From NCBI GenBank assembly GCA_930367215.1, contig OV884056.1, forward strand, positions 318,958,709-319,022,708: DNA of 64,000 nucleotides. The letters run 5' to 3'. A program made the position numbers and the translations under genes. This DNA is from Pollenia angustigena (lineage: Eukaryota; Arthropoda; Insecta; Diptera; Polleniidae). A model generated the notes under the pieces. The model saw only the letters and a list, made by a program, of their open reading frames with translations, was not told where the DNA came from and ran no database searches. Positions 50,223 to 61,138 of the stretch are shown in pieces; the stretch's first letter is position 1; each line of letters begins with the position of its first letter.

Positions 50223-51525
50223 TCTATATATATAAAAAGAAGTGTACATTTTGATTGTCACTCCATAACTCGAGAACGGCTCGACCGATTGCCATAAAAT
50301 TTTTAGGGAAGGTACAGGGAGGAGTGATGATGGTTAGTTGATTTTGAAATCCAAAATCGGGGCAGGGGAATTGGTACCCCCCATAGGATGCCAATATTTA
50401 ATATCGCATATCTTAAGACCCGCTGCACGCATTTTGTTGAACTTTTGGTAGTAGGATCTTCTAAGCCCCAAAATTTAAATAAAACAGTAGCGGGGGAAGT
50501 GGTTCCCCCCATAGGACGCCAATGTTTAATATAGCATATCTTAAGAACTGTTACAGTGAGAATGTTCAAACTTTGTAGAAGTCACTCTTATGGTATACTA
50601 CTCTATTGAGAATAAAAATAAAGCGGTAGGCGCAGGGGGGAAATACCTCCCATAGGATGCATATATTAAATATAGCTCAACTGAAGAACTATTTAAGGGA
50701 CAGCCTTCAAACGTGGTTAAAGCTACTATTATGGTAAAATGAAAATTTCAATATAAAAATGGGCGGGGTTGACAGGGGAGGAGCAGTACCCCTCATAGAT
50801 AGAAATATAATTAAGAGCCGCTGCATGCATTTTGTTGAACTTTTGATAGTAGGATCTTCAGAGCCCCAAAACTGAAATAAAATAGTAGCGGGGGAAGTGT
50901 TACCCCCAAAAGGACACCAATGTTTAATATCGAATATCTTAAGAACTGTTATAGTGAGAATGTTCAAACTTTGTAGAAGTCACTCTTATGGTATACTACA
51001 CTATTGAAAATAAAAATAAAGCGGGTAGGCGCAGGGGGGGAAATACCTCCCATAGGATGCATATATTAAATATCACTCAACTGAAGAACTATTAAAGGGA
51101 GAGTCTTCAAACGTGGTTAAAGCTACTATTATGGTTAACTTTAAATTTCAATATAAAAATGGGCGGGGTTGACAGAGAAGGAGCAGTACCCCTCATAGAT
51201 AGAAATATAATTAAGAGCCACTGCACGGATTTTGTTGAACTTTTGATAGTAGGATCTTCAGAGCCCCAAAACTGAAATAAAATAGCAGCGGGGGAAGTGT
51301 TACCCCCCATGGGACACCAATGTTTAATATCGCATATCTTAAGAACTGTTAAGTGAGAATGTTCAAACTTTGTAAAAGTCACTCTTATGGTATGCTACAC
51401 TTTTGAAAATAAAAATAAAGCCGGTAGGCACAGGGGGAAATACCTCCCATAGGATGCATATATTAAGTATCTCTCAACTGAAGAAGTGGTTAAAGCAGTG
51501 TAGCGAAGCGCACGGGTTAAGCTAG
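50223..51525 (+). mobile_element. Helitron-like non-autonomous element with 400-bp tandem units
   Basis: It starts TCTATATATATAAAAAG after an A and 'TTGTCACTCCATAACTCGAG', and ends '..GCGAAGCGCACGGGTTAAGC' + TAG before a T. That is the canonical A|TC...CTAG|T arrangement without TSD, with the familiar insect Helitron-type tail. The body is about three tandem ~398-bp units ('AAATACCTCCCATAGGATGC' at 50641, 51041, 51438). No Rep/helicase coding. Minus-strand frames of 86-91 codons inside are unit-encoded and not genes. Confidence 0.75.
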
Positions 51526-51869
51526 TTATTTATAATATTTCTAGGTAATTATATAGATCTATAAAGGATATCTAGCTGAAACTTTGAATAAAGACAAAAA
51601 AATTAGAATTTTTTTTAATTATTCAAAATTTCCCAGTGTTTGACTAGAAATACTGATTTTGTATCTAAAAATAAAACTAATATCCTTGTTTTTTTATTAA
51701 TAATTTTGCGCTATAGGGCCGTCTTAGCTATTTTTTTATATTTTAATGAAACTAAATTTAACATTAACATTTAACGTCATGCGTAATAAATATAAGAACT
51801 AAAAATTAATTAAGGGTTTTTGAAGGAGGTCCAATACTAATTAGTTAAAATAAAAAAAAAACGAAAAAA

Positions 51870-52090
51870 AAAATAAAATACATAGAACTAATAAAATAAA
51901 TAAACGACACAAAATAAATAAAATACATAGAGCTAATAAAATAAATAAAATTCATAATCTAATTAAATAAATAAAATTCATAATCTAATAAAACAAATAA
52001 AATACATAAAACTAATAAAATAAATAAAATACATAAGACTAATAAAATATACAAAATACATAATCTAATAAAATACATAAAATAAAAGAA
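51870..52090. repeat. ~30-bp A/T minisatellite
   Basis: About seven or eight diverged units of 'AATAAAATACATAAAACTAA' + 'TAAAATAAAT'. Confidence 0.85.
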
Positions 52091-52822
52091 ATAGTTAATT
52101 TATAAAAACATATGAAATTATCTAAATAAGAAAGTACTTAGCAAATAACACATAAAATCAATAGCAATTTTACTTTAACAACTTTAATAAATTCATTAGT
52201 CTTGAACCTTATTAAAACAAACAAGTAAATAACTAGTCTACGAATTTTCAAACATATATTTGTAAGATTGCTATTGACATACGTATATTAAATTATTTTT
52301 TTTATTATCTTTTATTGTATCTAGTTTAAATTTGTTTTTGGTTAATACGCTTTGTATGTTACAACTTGATTAAATTTGTTTTTATATTGAATAAAAGAAA
52401 TATTGTATATTGAATATTGGAATTCAAAATGGAAATACATTTTAATAATATGCAAGGCTAGAGTTTTGTGGATGATGGTGTGAATGTAGGTGATTTGGAA
52501 AGTTTCATTTAGGGGCTTCTGTAAATTTTTTTTCTGTACGAGTGTCCAGGAGCCAAGGATGACTGAAATAACGTCATGTTAGGGGAGGGCAACTCGAGTA
52601 GGCAATATCATCTTGTCTCTGATGACTCCAATCGCGACGGGTCGAATTAAGTTCTACTGTCCTATGTCAGTTTGGCATGCAAGGGGTGAAACTTTCCGAC
52701 TTTGCACGATTTTTCTTAAATGTGTTCAAACCCGGTGGAAAGAATCCACCCATTTCCGGCGAGCTAAAGCCGTGCCTCGACCAGCGTGCCATTTCCACCA
52801 GATAACAACGAGATTTGTCACA

Positions 52823-52964
52823 ATGAATGTAAATGGTACTACGAAACACTCTCCCATTGAATTGGTTTTTGATTTTCCGGTTAGAGATATTTCTGGTAAT
52901 AAAATCCTGGCAGCAGCCCAGGACGTGGCCTTTGAAATTGGATTGGCCGAGTTGTCGTTAGATT
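52823..52964 (+). pseudogene. pol: gypsy pol: integrase C-terminal part
   Basis: In the frame that continues the integrase: 'NVNGTTKHSPIELVFDFPVR' and 'ILAAAQDVAFEIGLAELS', the conserved 'SP-x-ELVF' region after the catalytic Glu. It is cut at 52964 by the MITE at 52965. What should follow (chromatin-binding tail) is missing. An apparent ORF start upstream at 52613 lies in the inserted DNA and is accidental. Confidence 0.85.
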
Positions 52965-53472
52965 GGGTACGTTCGTAAATGCAGTTGCTGCGCATCAGTT
53001 GCGCATTAGTAAAGTTGAATGTTCGTAAATGCATCACTTGTAAGAAACTTGGCATTACTTTCATATGTCAAATTTTTTTTTATGCAGTGATGCCGCAGTT
53101 CTGCAGCAAATATTGGCAATTATTGCATCAGTTAATTTTCTGATGCAATAACTTTTAACATAAAAGAAATAGTTTTATTTTTCTTTTTCGATGCTTTTTC
53201 TTGTAGTTTATAAGAAAACTATTACTTTTTGGTTAAATAGTTTTAATAAAATTTGCCATCGCTATTGTTAATAACATTTTTTTTTATTATTTTATGTTCG
53301 CTCATAAAACTTTTAAAATTTAGCTCTTGCTCAAAAATTCAAACTTTGCACAGCTGTTGTGCATTAAAAAAGCATCAGCATCACAAGCGCAACTGGTGAT
53401 CACGCATCAGCAACAATATTTTGCATCACTGCAGCAGTGATGCACAGTTTTGATGCATTTACGAACGTACCC
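52965..53472. mobile_element. MITE, GGGTACGTTCGTAAATGCA family, copy 3
   Basis: GGGTACGTTCGTAAATGCA and its complement bound 508 bp. ATT flanks both sides (52962-52964, 53473-53475). The interior matches the decayed copy at 37235-37626, which is in the same orientation. Confidence 0.85.
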
Positions 53473-53648
53473 ATTATTTTAATTTTGAATTTACTCTTTT
53501 AGTTCCCTTCCTTTTATATACGGTTGTCAGTAAGTAGTGTGGCAACTCTTTTATCATTAACAAATATTTGTAGTTGTACATGAATCGTTCTAAATAAATA
53601 TATAAAAGCGATCGGTCGTGTTTTTCATCCTAGTCGATTATCCTGACA
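53473..53648 (+). repeat. 3' LTR (partial) of the gypsy element
   Basis: Direct match to 44082-44259: 'TTTGAATTTACTCTTTTAG', 'GGTTGTCAGTAAGTAGT', 'TATAAAAGCGATCGGTCGTG', ending 'ATTATCCTGACA'. The part corresponding to 43798-44081 is not present upstream, where the MITE lies. Confidence 0.75.
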
Positions 53649-54061
53649 ATATTGTCTTTAATGACTATATAGACGACCATGGATTCTACTTTGTCGTCAA
53701 CAACTGCGTATAAGACAATGTCGATGAAGTTAACAGGATAATTTAACAAGCCCTTCAGAAAGGTTTTACTTATGAAAATCCGGTAAAAAAATATGAAAAC
53801 TAGAGGCAAAACTATATAAAAAAACCTAAATATCCAATAATAACACAAGGGAACAAATTTTTTGTGCGCTCTGAAATTTGATTGAAAATTTTTAATAATT
53901 TGAGGTCGCTGATTTCAAATCTAAGCTCCATTTTTCTCTATCAGCTCTAGTTTGTGATATACCGTTATGTCCAAAATTAAGGCACTTTCACTACATGTAT
54001 GGAATAACTTGAAAACGGTGTACCATATTCAGTTAAAAATCCGAAACTCGGTAACAATATT
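53649..54061. repeat. Spacer with a remnant related to the 161-bp repeat
   Basis: 53655-53720 shows weak inverted similarity to 43850-44060 ('ACTATATAGACGACCA', 'TTTGTCGTCAACAAC'). 53940-54055 ('GTGATATACCGTTATGTCC', 'AAAATTAAGG', 'CCGAAACTCGG') resembles the repeat at 14496. No gene. Confidence 0.4.
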
Positions 54062-54195
54062 CGGCCTTATTCCGGTTGTCGTTGTCGTAATCGATCAAGT
54101 CGCTTTTTGTAAGAGATTAAAGAACACTGGTTGGGTGTTACTTTAATCTCTTACAAAAAACGACTTGAGCGTTTACGACAACTGGAATAAGGCTG
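54062..54195. mobile_element. 134-bp near-perfect hairpin MITE
   Basis: Arms of about 60 bp ('GGCCTTATTCCGGTTGTCG', 'AAGTCGCTTTTTGTAAGAGA') are complementary around a ~16-bp centre. TSD not resolved. Confidence 0.75.
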
Positions 54196-55199
54196 ACTAT
54201 CTTTAAGCCGTGCTTACATTGTTTTTAAATATGCCCTGTAGTTTCAGAGATATCGTCGCGAATACTGAGCGCGCACTATGTTATGTTTTTAACTTTAAAG
54301 TTTTATCATATTAAATAAAACCAATTATTCCACATGGTGAGAGATTGCCTACTTCCCCTGAAGTCATTACGATAAATTTAAGGAACTTCATTCTGCTTGC
54401 ATACTTATTAGATTTTTCACTCGATTAATCGAGAAATTTTTCCGCCATTAGTTGATATAATAGTTAAAATAGCCAATTTCGAATAACTCGAAAAATTTAT
54501 GTCAATTAATCGATTACAATTTATTTCTTATTAAATTCTACCTTTTTAATGTAAAAATATTTTGTTAAGATTTCTAACCTTAAAACTAAATTACATGTTG
54601 TTATATTTTGCATTTAAATATTTGCATTACTCATACTTTTAAACATATTTTAGCCCATTTATAGATTTGAGCGTGTGTAACAAATTACGTAAATCACTAT
54701 TAATAGGATTTAAAAAAACTGCAGTCGAAACCAAAAACTGTCGAACAAAAAACGAACATTTGTGTACAACTTTTCGCTTTTTGAGTTGTTTGCTAGCGAC
54801 CTTTTTACATTAAATAAAGAAGTAAAAGCAAAAGATTTTTTGATAAATAACAAATGGAGAAGTGGAAGAAATGGCAGTTTTTCTACTTTGACTGCCGTTT
54901 TTTAAACGCTGACTAAAAACGTCAAATTCGTAAAATTCATCAGCGGTTATAAATGTGTAAACCATGTACTGTCAGGTTATGGGTTTCCTGTTATTACCCG
55001 ACTGTCAATTTTGTATTACCTCGTATCTTCTTATCGGCTGGATGTTGAAATTTGAGATATCATTAGATCCGTCTTAAAAACCTAAGTGCCTTGTTTGAAA
55101 ACGAAGTGTTTGATTTTTGTCGTGACACGTTAAAAAATAAATTAACCAAACCTATAGAGTACAGTGTTAAAATAAAGGTAATTAAAAGTGGATAACAAA
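54196..55199. other. No gene or defined element seen
   Basis: AT-rich DNA; 'CTCGATTAATCGAG' (54420) is a small palindrome. Nothing coding. Confidence 0.5.
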
Positions 55200-55225
55200 G
55201 GAGGTTCCAACCCTCTCACTAGGAT

Positions 55226-55230
<5 letters not shown>
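55200..55230 (+). repeat. 31-bp direct repeat, copy 1
   Basis: Identical to 56680-56710 (starts GGAGGTTCCAACCCTCTCAC). It flanks ~1.45 kb that begins with a (TA)n run. Confidence 0.85.

Positions 55231-55280
<50 letters not shown>
55229..55280. repeat. (TA)n microsatellite, ~26 repeats
   Basis: Uninterrupted TA dinucleotides directly after the 31-bp repeat. Confidence 0.95.
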
Positions 55281-55283
<3 letters not shown>

Positions 55284-55299
55284 TATAAAAAAACAAGGA

Positions 55300-55870
55300 A
55301 GAAAGTATAGTCGGTCAAGCCCGACCATATGATACCCTACACCACAGTATTTAAAACACATCATGCTTATGTGTCCATATAAATATAGATTTATCTATGT
55401 TTATAAACTTCATGAAAATCGGTTTGAAAGTTTGTGGGAGGCAGAAATTGCCCCCTACCTCCCCTTGTGGTCCTATTTTTGAAAAACTTTATAGCTAATG
55501 TGTCCATATAGATATGGATCTATCTATGTTTTAAATTTCATCAAAATCGGTTTGAGAGGCAGAAATTGTCCCTATCTCCCCTCGTGGTCCTATTTTTTAA
55601 AAAATGCATACATTTTGTGTCCATATAGATATGGTTCTATCTATGTTTTAAATTTCATTGAAATCGGTTTGATAGTTTCTGAGAGGAAGACATTTCCCCC
55701 TATCTTCCCTCGTGGTCCTACGATTAAATAGGCTTGGTCCTTGTGCCAATAAGAACCTATGACCCAAATTTCATAAAATTATCTCCAAAATTGCGACCTG
55801 TACTTTGCGCACAAGGTTACATGGACAGCCAGCCGGACGGACATCGTTAGTTCGACTCAGAAAGTGATTC
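55300..55870 (+). repeat. Dispersed 'GGTCAAGCCCGACC' repeat with ~122-bp tandem units
   Basis: It starts 'AGTCGGTCAAGCCCGACC..GATACCCTAC', then three units of 118-128 bp ('TGTGTCCATATA', 'AAAATCGGTTTGA', 'CTCGTGGTCCTA' at about 55371, 55499, 55617), then 'TACTTTGCGCACAAGGTTA' and 'CCGGACGGACATCGTTAG'. The last part matches 13560-13635. A 77-codon open frame here is unit-encoded and not a gene. Confidence 0.75.
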
Positions 55871-55875
55871 TAATA

Positions 55876-56379
55876 GTATGTTCACATTTGGCTTCTTAAA
55901 CGCGTTTAAGCAGTTCGAACGTGATTAAGCTCTAATCACTTCAAAATCGAGATGATTACCCATACATTGAAGTGATTTGTTAATCACTTCAAATCGACAT
56001 GATTACAACTAAATCACTTCATAAACCACATAGAATCCACTGAACATACCCTAATAATGTACAATCGCTAGATTGTGTACAACCGGCCAAGATGTCTGCT
56101 TAATGTTTTTATTTTTTTTCCTTAAATAATTCATTAATTTTCACAATTTCATCATTAAATTGATTAAAATAATCTTCTGATAACTTTATAAAAGTGTTTT
56201 TATCCAATTTTAATACTTTAAAGAAATTTAAATTTGTTTGTTGTTTTTTTGTGTGCTTGTGTGTGTGTTTTTTCTTAATCATCTGTCATCTTAATCATCT
56301 CAAATGTAATGTGAACGGCTTTGATTAGCTAAATCAACATTTTGCTTAAACGCGTTTAAAACCCCAAATGTGAACATAC
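55876..56379. mobile_element. MITE with ~36-bp TIRs, TA TSD
   Basis: GTATGTTCACATTTGG..AAACGCGTTTAAGC and its complement bound 504 bp. TA flanks both sides (55874-55875, 56380-56381). 'AATCACTTCA' is repeated inside the left end. Confidence 0.85.
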
Positions 56380-56679
56380 TATAAGACGATCTGTATACTT
56401 TAAGGTGGGTCTAGGACCAATATTTTAAGGCGTTTCACACATCAGCACAAATGCATAATACCCTCTCCACTATTGTGGTGTGGGTATAAAAATCCTTTAA
56501 TATTGTACACATTGAACTCTTCTCTTTACCAGCATTTCTCTTAAAATCAGGAAAAACTGCTGTGATTTAAAAAAAAATTAAACGGAGAACTCCATCGACT
56601 TCAATTTCACTCGATTTTAAGAAATATGTTACGGTCAGTTTGGCCTAATGAGGATTTCGGCTCGCTTGCTCAACTCTCA

Positions 56680-56710
56680 GGAGGTTCCAACCCTCTCACT
56701 AGGATCGTGA
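56680..56710 (+). repeat. 31-bp direct repeat, copy 2
   Basis: Identical to 55200-55230. Confidence 0.85.
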
Positions 56711-57959
56711 CACTAACACAAAAAAAAGGTAAGATTACGCTATCGGGGAACTCTAACCACAAACACACCATATGAGATTATCATCTGGAGACAGATGTTG
56801 GTCCCCATTATGCCCTCCCAACCAAGTCATAGTGGTAGCCCACCAATATTGTAACACTATGACCCTTAAACCACTGGACCGTATGCTCCCACTTACCTTT
56901 CCATCATTGCCATCACCACTTTCAATTAGAATCTCATGTTTTCCTTTCCTTTTCAATTATAAAATTACACTATTTATTCTTATTATACTTAATTTCGCTA
57001 ATAATAACTCGATATACATAAATACACTTAAATCCTAAAAGAAAATGTATAAACTGACTAAAACGAAATTAAAACAAAACTTATTCCTATTGGCCGTTAC
57101 TCTTACTTTTACAAATCTCTGGTTATGTATATACTTTCCTATTTACTGTCTTTATATTTATATATACAAGTATCTTCTAATTCACTTCTTTTTTAATACT
57201 TAATTTTTTTGATTACTTACAAGAAAAACTTCACTTTTTATCCTCTTAGAACTCAACCTTTTTTTTTCTTAGTCCTAATAAGGGACACACGTACTCTACT
57301 GTCACCCTACACCAGTGATGTCAATTATGATTGTGTTGGTGAGATTAATCTTATCTCTTACATGCCCAGCGGGCGAAATATGCGGTTGCGAGGCCTATTG
57401 CGAGGCCTTATTAAAGACCTTTTCTAAGGGTCATCTATGTTCGATTAAATTGTTGGGAATCAGGTAAGGTATTAAAACTTACAAAACATTTTCATGAAAG
57501 GGCGATGCAAACACCAGGGCCAGCATTATGCGAGGAAATATAGTTCATGCTTTCTATTCATTTTTCATCAGACCATTTAAAGTTAACTTACATTTATTGC
57601 TATGAAGACTTAAAAGCAATAAATAATAATACAATTATCGAAAAATGTTGAGTTATGGACAGACACAATCAGTTATTATTTAAATAATTTAATTTGGAAC
57701 CTCAGAAACTTTGATTATTTTTTGGAAAAATTGCGCAGTTCACAATATTTGAAGTCTTTTTACAACCTAATACAATTCTTTCCAATATTTTTCGTTTTTT
57801 GCTCAACATACCTTTGCGAATTCTAACAATGAAAATTCATTTGCTCATACTAATGCAAATAATAACCCCATTAAGTTTAAAAATATTCTGTAAGTATTTA
57901 CCACCATTATAAAAAGAGAAGATTTTACTAGCCTATAATAAATACTTTTATTTACCAAT
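56711..57959. other. No gene seen
   Basis: Small open frames (56772-57038, 57209-57427) have no motif. A 'CAGGGCCAGCATTATGCG' at 57515 could be a hAT-type left end for the transposase relic downstream, but no matching right end or TSD was found. Confidence 0.4.
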
Positions 57960-57965
57960 AATATC

Positions 57966-59690
57966 TTCTAAATTTATATTGCAGTTTCGTAACAACAAAA
58001 CATTTTTTAGGTTTGCGGATGTTAATTTATTGCGTTGTTTTGAGCAAATGTATTTCAAATCGGAAAATATTTGTTCGCAAAGATATGTTGAGGAGAAAAG
58101 CGACAAACATTTGAAGGAATTTTTTTTTAATATAGGATATAGCGCCCCGTCTAAATTTTTCCAGAACTCAATAATGTTTTCCCTGTCTGGAGGATTAATT
58201 TCGCTCCTAAGTATGATTAGTTCCGACTGGATGCTGAATTCATAACTCGCAATGTCGCACTTAAAGGGATTTTGGAATATGTTAAGTAGTGGTTTTATAT
58301 CCTCAAAATCTTGAAAACGATCTTAAAAGTTGTAAAAAAGGTTTTCAAAAATTGCCAAATACTCAGATTTTTTCAAATATTTCTCCTTGTCATAAATAAG
58401 CAAAGTTTTAGGAAAGTTGGAAAAATCTTCATTATTTATTTCATTTGTTAATAAAAATAATTTGGTTTTAAAATTAAAAACAATCGTATATATGTCACTT
58501 AAATTGTTTCCCTTTCCTTGTAGTTCCAAACTTAGCTCATTTAAAATACTGCTTGTATCCGCCAGAAACGCAAGGTCTAAAATGAACTCATAATCATTCA
58601 ACTGTATTAATTCACATTCGTCTAAATTTTCAGTTTCCCAAAAAACGCAACACCTCTTTTCTAAGATCGAATAACCTGTTTAGACAATCACCCCGACTAA
58701 GCCAACGAACTTCCGTAAACATTTTTAAGTCGTGGTGATTGGCGTTTACGTTTTTAAGAAAACTTACAAATTTTCTGTGCGTTAATGAATGATAACCCCC
58801 CCCCCGTATTCTATTGATTATCCGCTCTGCAGTCTTAATAGCGGCATGATCACTTATAAATTTTGAGGCAAGCATGGACTGATGAATTATGCAATGGAAA
58901 GCATGTACATCAATTCCATTTTGCTTAAGCTGTCCTACGAAACCTTCATACTTCCCGGCCATAACGTTTGCACCATCCGTGCAAACTCCTGCTAATTTTG
59001 AAGCTTGTGTAACAGATATCAGGTTTTCAAAGACTACGTCGTATAATACCTTACCTGTTACATTACCGTAAAACGTTTCAAGTGAGTACATAGTTTCAAA
59101 AACATTGTACTCACTATCTATGCATCGAACACAAATGACCAATTGGCAAAGATCATTAATGTCGGTGCTTTCGTCGAGGCAAAAAGAAAAATATTCACAA
59201 TTTTTTAACTTTTCCCTAAACACAGATTGTATATGTGCAGCTAAAATTGATGTGCGCTTGACGACACTATTTCGGCTCATGGGAAGCGTTTTTATTACGC
59301 TGCAATCGATTTTCAGTTTTTCCAAAACTGCATTGAAAAACTTTTTTATAAATGCCCCATCGGAAAATGGTCTTCCCTGTTTTACTATTTCCAAAGTTAG
59401 TAAATTTGATATTTCTATTTTTAACTCTTCTATCCTATCTTCATGCTCTTCTTCTTGTGATACCCAACTTTTCAAGCTATCCAAATAAACCTTTTTTTAA
59501 TCTTATATTGGTTTTCCCTTTCTTTTACTTCATATTGTTTAATATCATTATGGAAATGATCAAAATGCCTTTTCAAAGTATACAATCTCTTAAGTTCAAA
59601 TGTTTTAAAACATAAGAGACATTGACAATAATTAAATGCATTTTTTATCATAAAATATTTTTTATATGTCATCATTTATCTTTTTTTTAA
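57966..59690 (-). pseudogene. hAT transposase, GTF2IRD2/ZBED-like group, inactivated
   Basis: The minus strand reads, in order: an N-terminal Cys/His zinc-finger-like segment ('CQCLLCFKTF', 'LKRHFDHFH'); a 284-codon core (59484-58630) with 'FSFCLDESTDINDLCQLV' (first Asp), 'GVCTDGANVMAGKYEGFV' (second Asp), 'HCIIHQSML' and 'FTEVRWLSRGDCLNRLF'; a third segment (58601-58323) with 'DLAFLADTSSILNELSLELQ'; then the hATC dimerisation domain 'NPFKCDIASYEFSIQSELI', 'FWKNLDGALYPIL', 'STYLCEQIFSDLKYI'. Frame breaks near 59475 and 58630 and a stop at about 58322 disable it. Otherwise the protein is nearly complete. The transposase would cut and paste elements with 8-bp TSDs. Confidence 0.88.
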
Positions 59691-60427
59691 TAAACTCATC
59701 CGCTTGCACGTCCGTTATCGCTGTCTACAAGACTATTAAATGAAATTCTAATTTGAAGTTTACAGGTATACACAATTGTACATAGAAATGGATTTCCCTG
59801 GTCTATTTATTCAAAAATAAAATGAATTACATGAGAATTATAACGTGAAAAAGTTATTTTAGTAAAAAGTTAGGGTATTCATAGTGGTAAGTAAAATAGA
59901 AAGGGTATTCACGGTGTTGGGTTACTCATACTTCAAACATCTGTGCATACATTTTAATTCTAGCTAATGGTATATCATAACTTTTTACAAAATACCAAAT
60001 GCGCACCTGAGTTTGCCTGCAAAAATTTATAAAGTCATTATAACAGGTCAAAGTTACGTTAAATAAATACCGTAAAGTAGTAAGGTTTACTCTTTAGACT
60101 CGGTCATATAATTGTAGCATAAAAAAGTAAGCAATAAAAATAGTGCGAAACAATAAAGTTTCATTAATACATCAATAAAACACATCTTCTTACCCAAAAA
60201 TTTTACCTGCTGTCACATTTGCTTTTATGTGTATAGGTTTACACATAAATTGTAGCAAAACAAGACTTTTTTAACTTAATTTTTAAATATTTTTACCTAC
60301 TTAAGAAAAGAGTTTTCAAAAAAAATACCCACCGACGCGATTGGTACAGAAACAAAAATATTTTTACAATCACAAAATACCAACAAATTCTTGTGGCTTT
60401 TTCTTTTCTTAATAATTTCTGCATTTA
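59691..60427. other. No gene seen
   Basis: Possible 5' flank of the transposase relic. '..GAAATGGATTTCCCTG' near 59800 resembles a hAT right end but lacks a partner. Confidence 0.35.
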
Positions 60428-61135
60428 CCTAGGGTTTACACTTGCAAGTGCAAGTTCGAAAAACTCAATACACTCACACATTTTAACTAACACCATCACA
60501 TTTTTCGTACTTGCAGCCCAACTTGCAAGAGAATTTGCTTGCAAGTAAATTTTTGACACTTGCAGCAAGTAAAATGACAAATGAAGAAACAGTGTTACCA
60601 TGGATGACTTTTGTATCAATTTACTAGTACTTAGTAATATAAAAGTTATGTTTATAGCGGATTTTCTGTGTATTTATAAAAAATAACACGTAAAAAAGAG
60701 AACAACTATACAACAACCCATCTCAATGGTAATTTTATCATAAATTTCAAGCATTTTGAAAAAAAAAAATTGTTAATGAAAATATTTTCTCAGTAATATT
60801 ATGAAATCACCACTACGGCAATACTGGAGTCAGAAATTTTATAAAATAAACATAATTTTTTCATCAAGATGGACCAACAATTAAATAAAGAAGGAATTAT
60901 TTAATTTATTTTGTTATAACTTGTTAATATTTTTAACATTGTAATGTTGTTAAACCAAAAAAACAAAGTTTTTTTATAGGATGTTTTCGCTTCGAGAACA
61001 TTTGAAAAATGAACTTACAACTGACTGTGTAAACACTCAAGCTACTTGCAAGACTTTCGGCTTTTTCTTCGACTTTTTCGTTGATAATACGTATATACTA
61101 CTTGCAAGTAATTACTTGCATGTGTAAAGGCAGGG
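60428..61135. mobile_element. Harbinger-like MITE, TTA TSD (family of 38931-39496)
   Basis: Left 'CCTAGGGTTTACACTTGCAA' and reversed right 'CCCTGCCTTTACACATGCAA' bound 708 bp. TTA is at 60425-60427 and 61136-61138. 'CTTGCAAGT' words repeat near both ends. Confidence 0.8.
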
Positions 61136-61138
61136 TTA

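Larger units (their letters stand above)
48386..52822. mobile_element. 4.4-kb TG..CA insertion with 4-bp TSD (LTR-like) in the integrase
   Basis: It begins TGTGACGGTAACG, ends ..GATTTGTCACA, and is flanked by ATGA on both sides (48382-48385, 52823-52826). Removing it and one ATGA puts the gypsy pol back in frame. TG..CA ends and a 4-bp TSD are the signature of LTR elements, yet I see no gag/pol and no second copy of the start inside. A solo LTR enlarged by nested elements is the simplest reading. Nested parts: MITEs (48433-49002), a Helitron-like element (50223-51525) and a minisatellite (51870-52090). Confidence 0.7.
43798..53648 (+). mobile_element. Ty3/gypsy retrotransposon, heavily nested and mutated
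   Basis: Matching LTR-like sequences (44082-44259 and 53473-53648) in direct orientation enclose a plus-strand gag-protease-pol order. Sequence similarity to copy 2 of the (GTCY)n repeat stops at 43798-43800, which could be the true LTR start. The leader holds a hAT element and other insertions, the integrase is split by a 4.4-kb insertion, and a MITE sits just before the 3' LTR. Most of the RT is deleted. The element is dead. Confidence 0.75.

Noticed and set aside
50303..51382. Three minus-strand 86-91-codon frames with similar sequence
   Set aside because: They repeat with the 398-bp tandem units of the Helitron-like element; no start conservation or domain.
50223..51525. CRISPR-like or prokaryotic repeat array
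   Set aside because: Units are ~400 bp without short-repeat/spacer alternation, and the context is a fly transposon.
52613..52822. 5' part of the 121-codon frame ending at 52978
   Set aside because: Only the part after 52823 is gypsy integrase. The upstream part is in the inserted DNA and is open by chance.
55498..55731. 77-codon frame with an internal peptide repeat
   Set aside because: Product of the ~122-bp tandem units of a dispersed non-coding repeat.
56772..56956. tRNA-like box near 56880 (TGGTTTAAGGG on the minus strand)
   Set aside because: No B-box at the right distance.
57515..59800. CAGGG (57515) and CCCTG (59800) as the TIRs of the hAT transposase element
   Set aside because: Only five bases match and the flanking octamers GCAAACAC and GTCTATTT differ.
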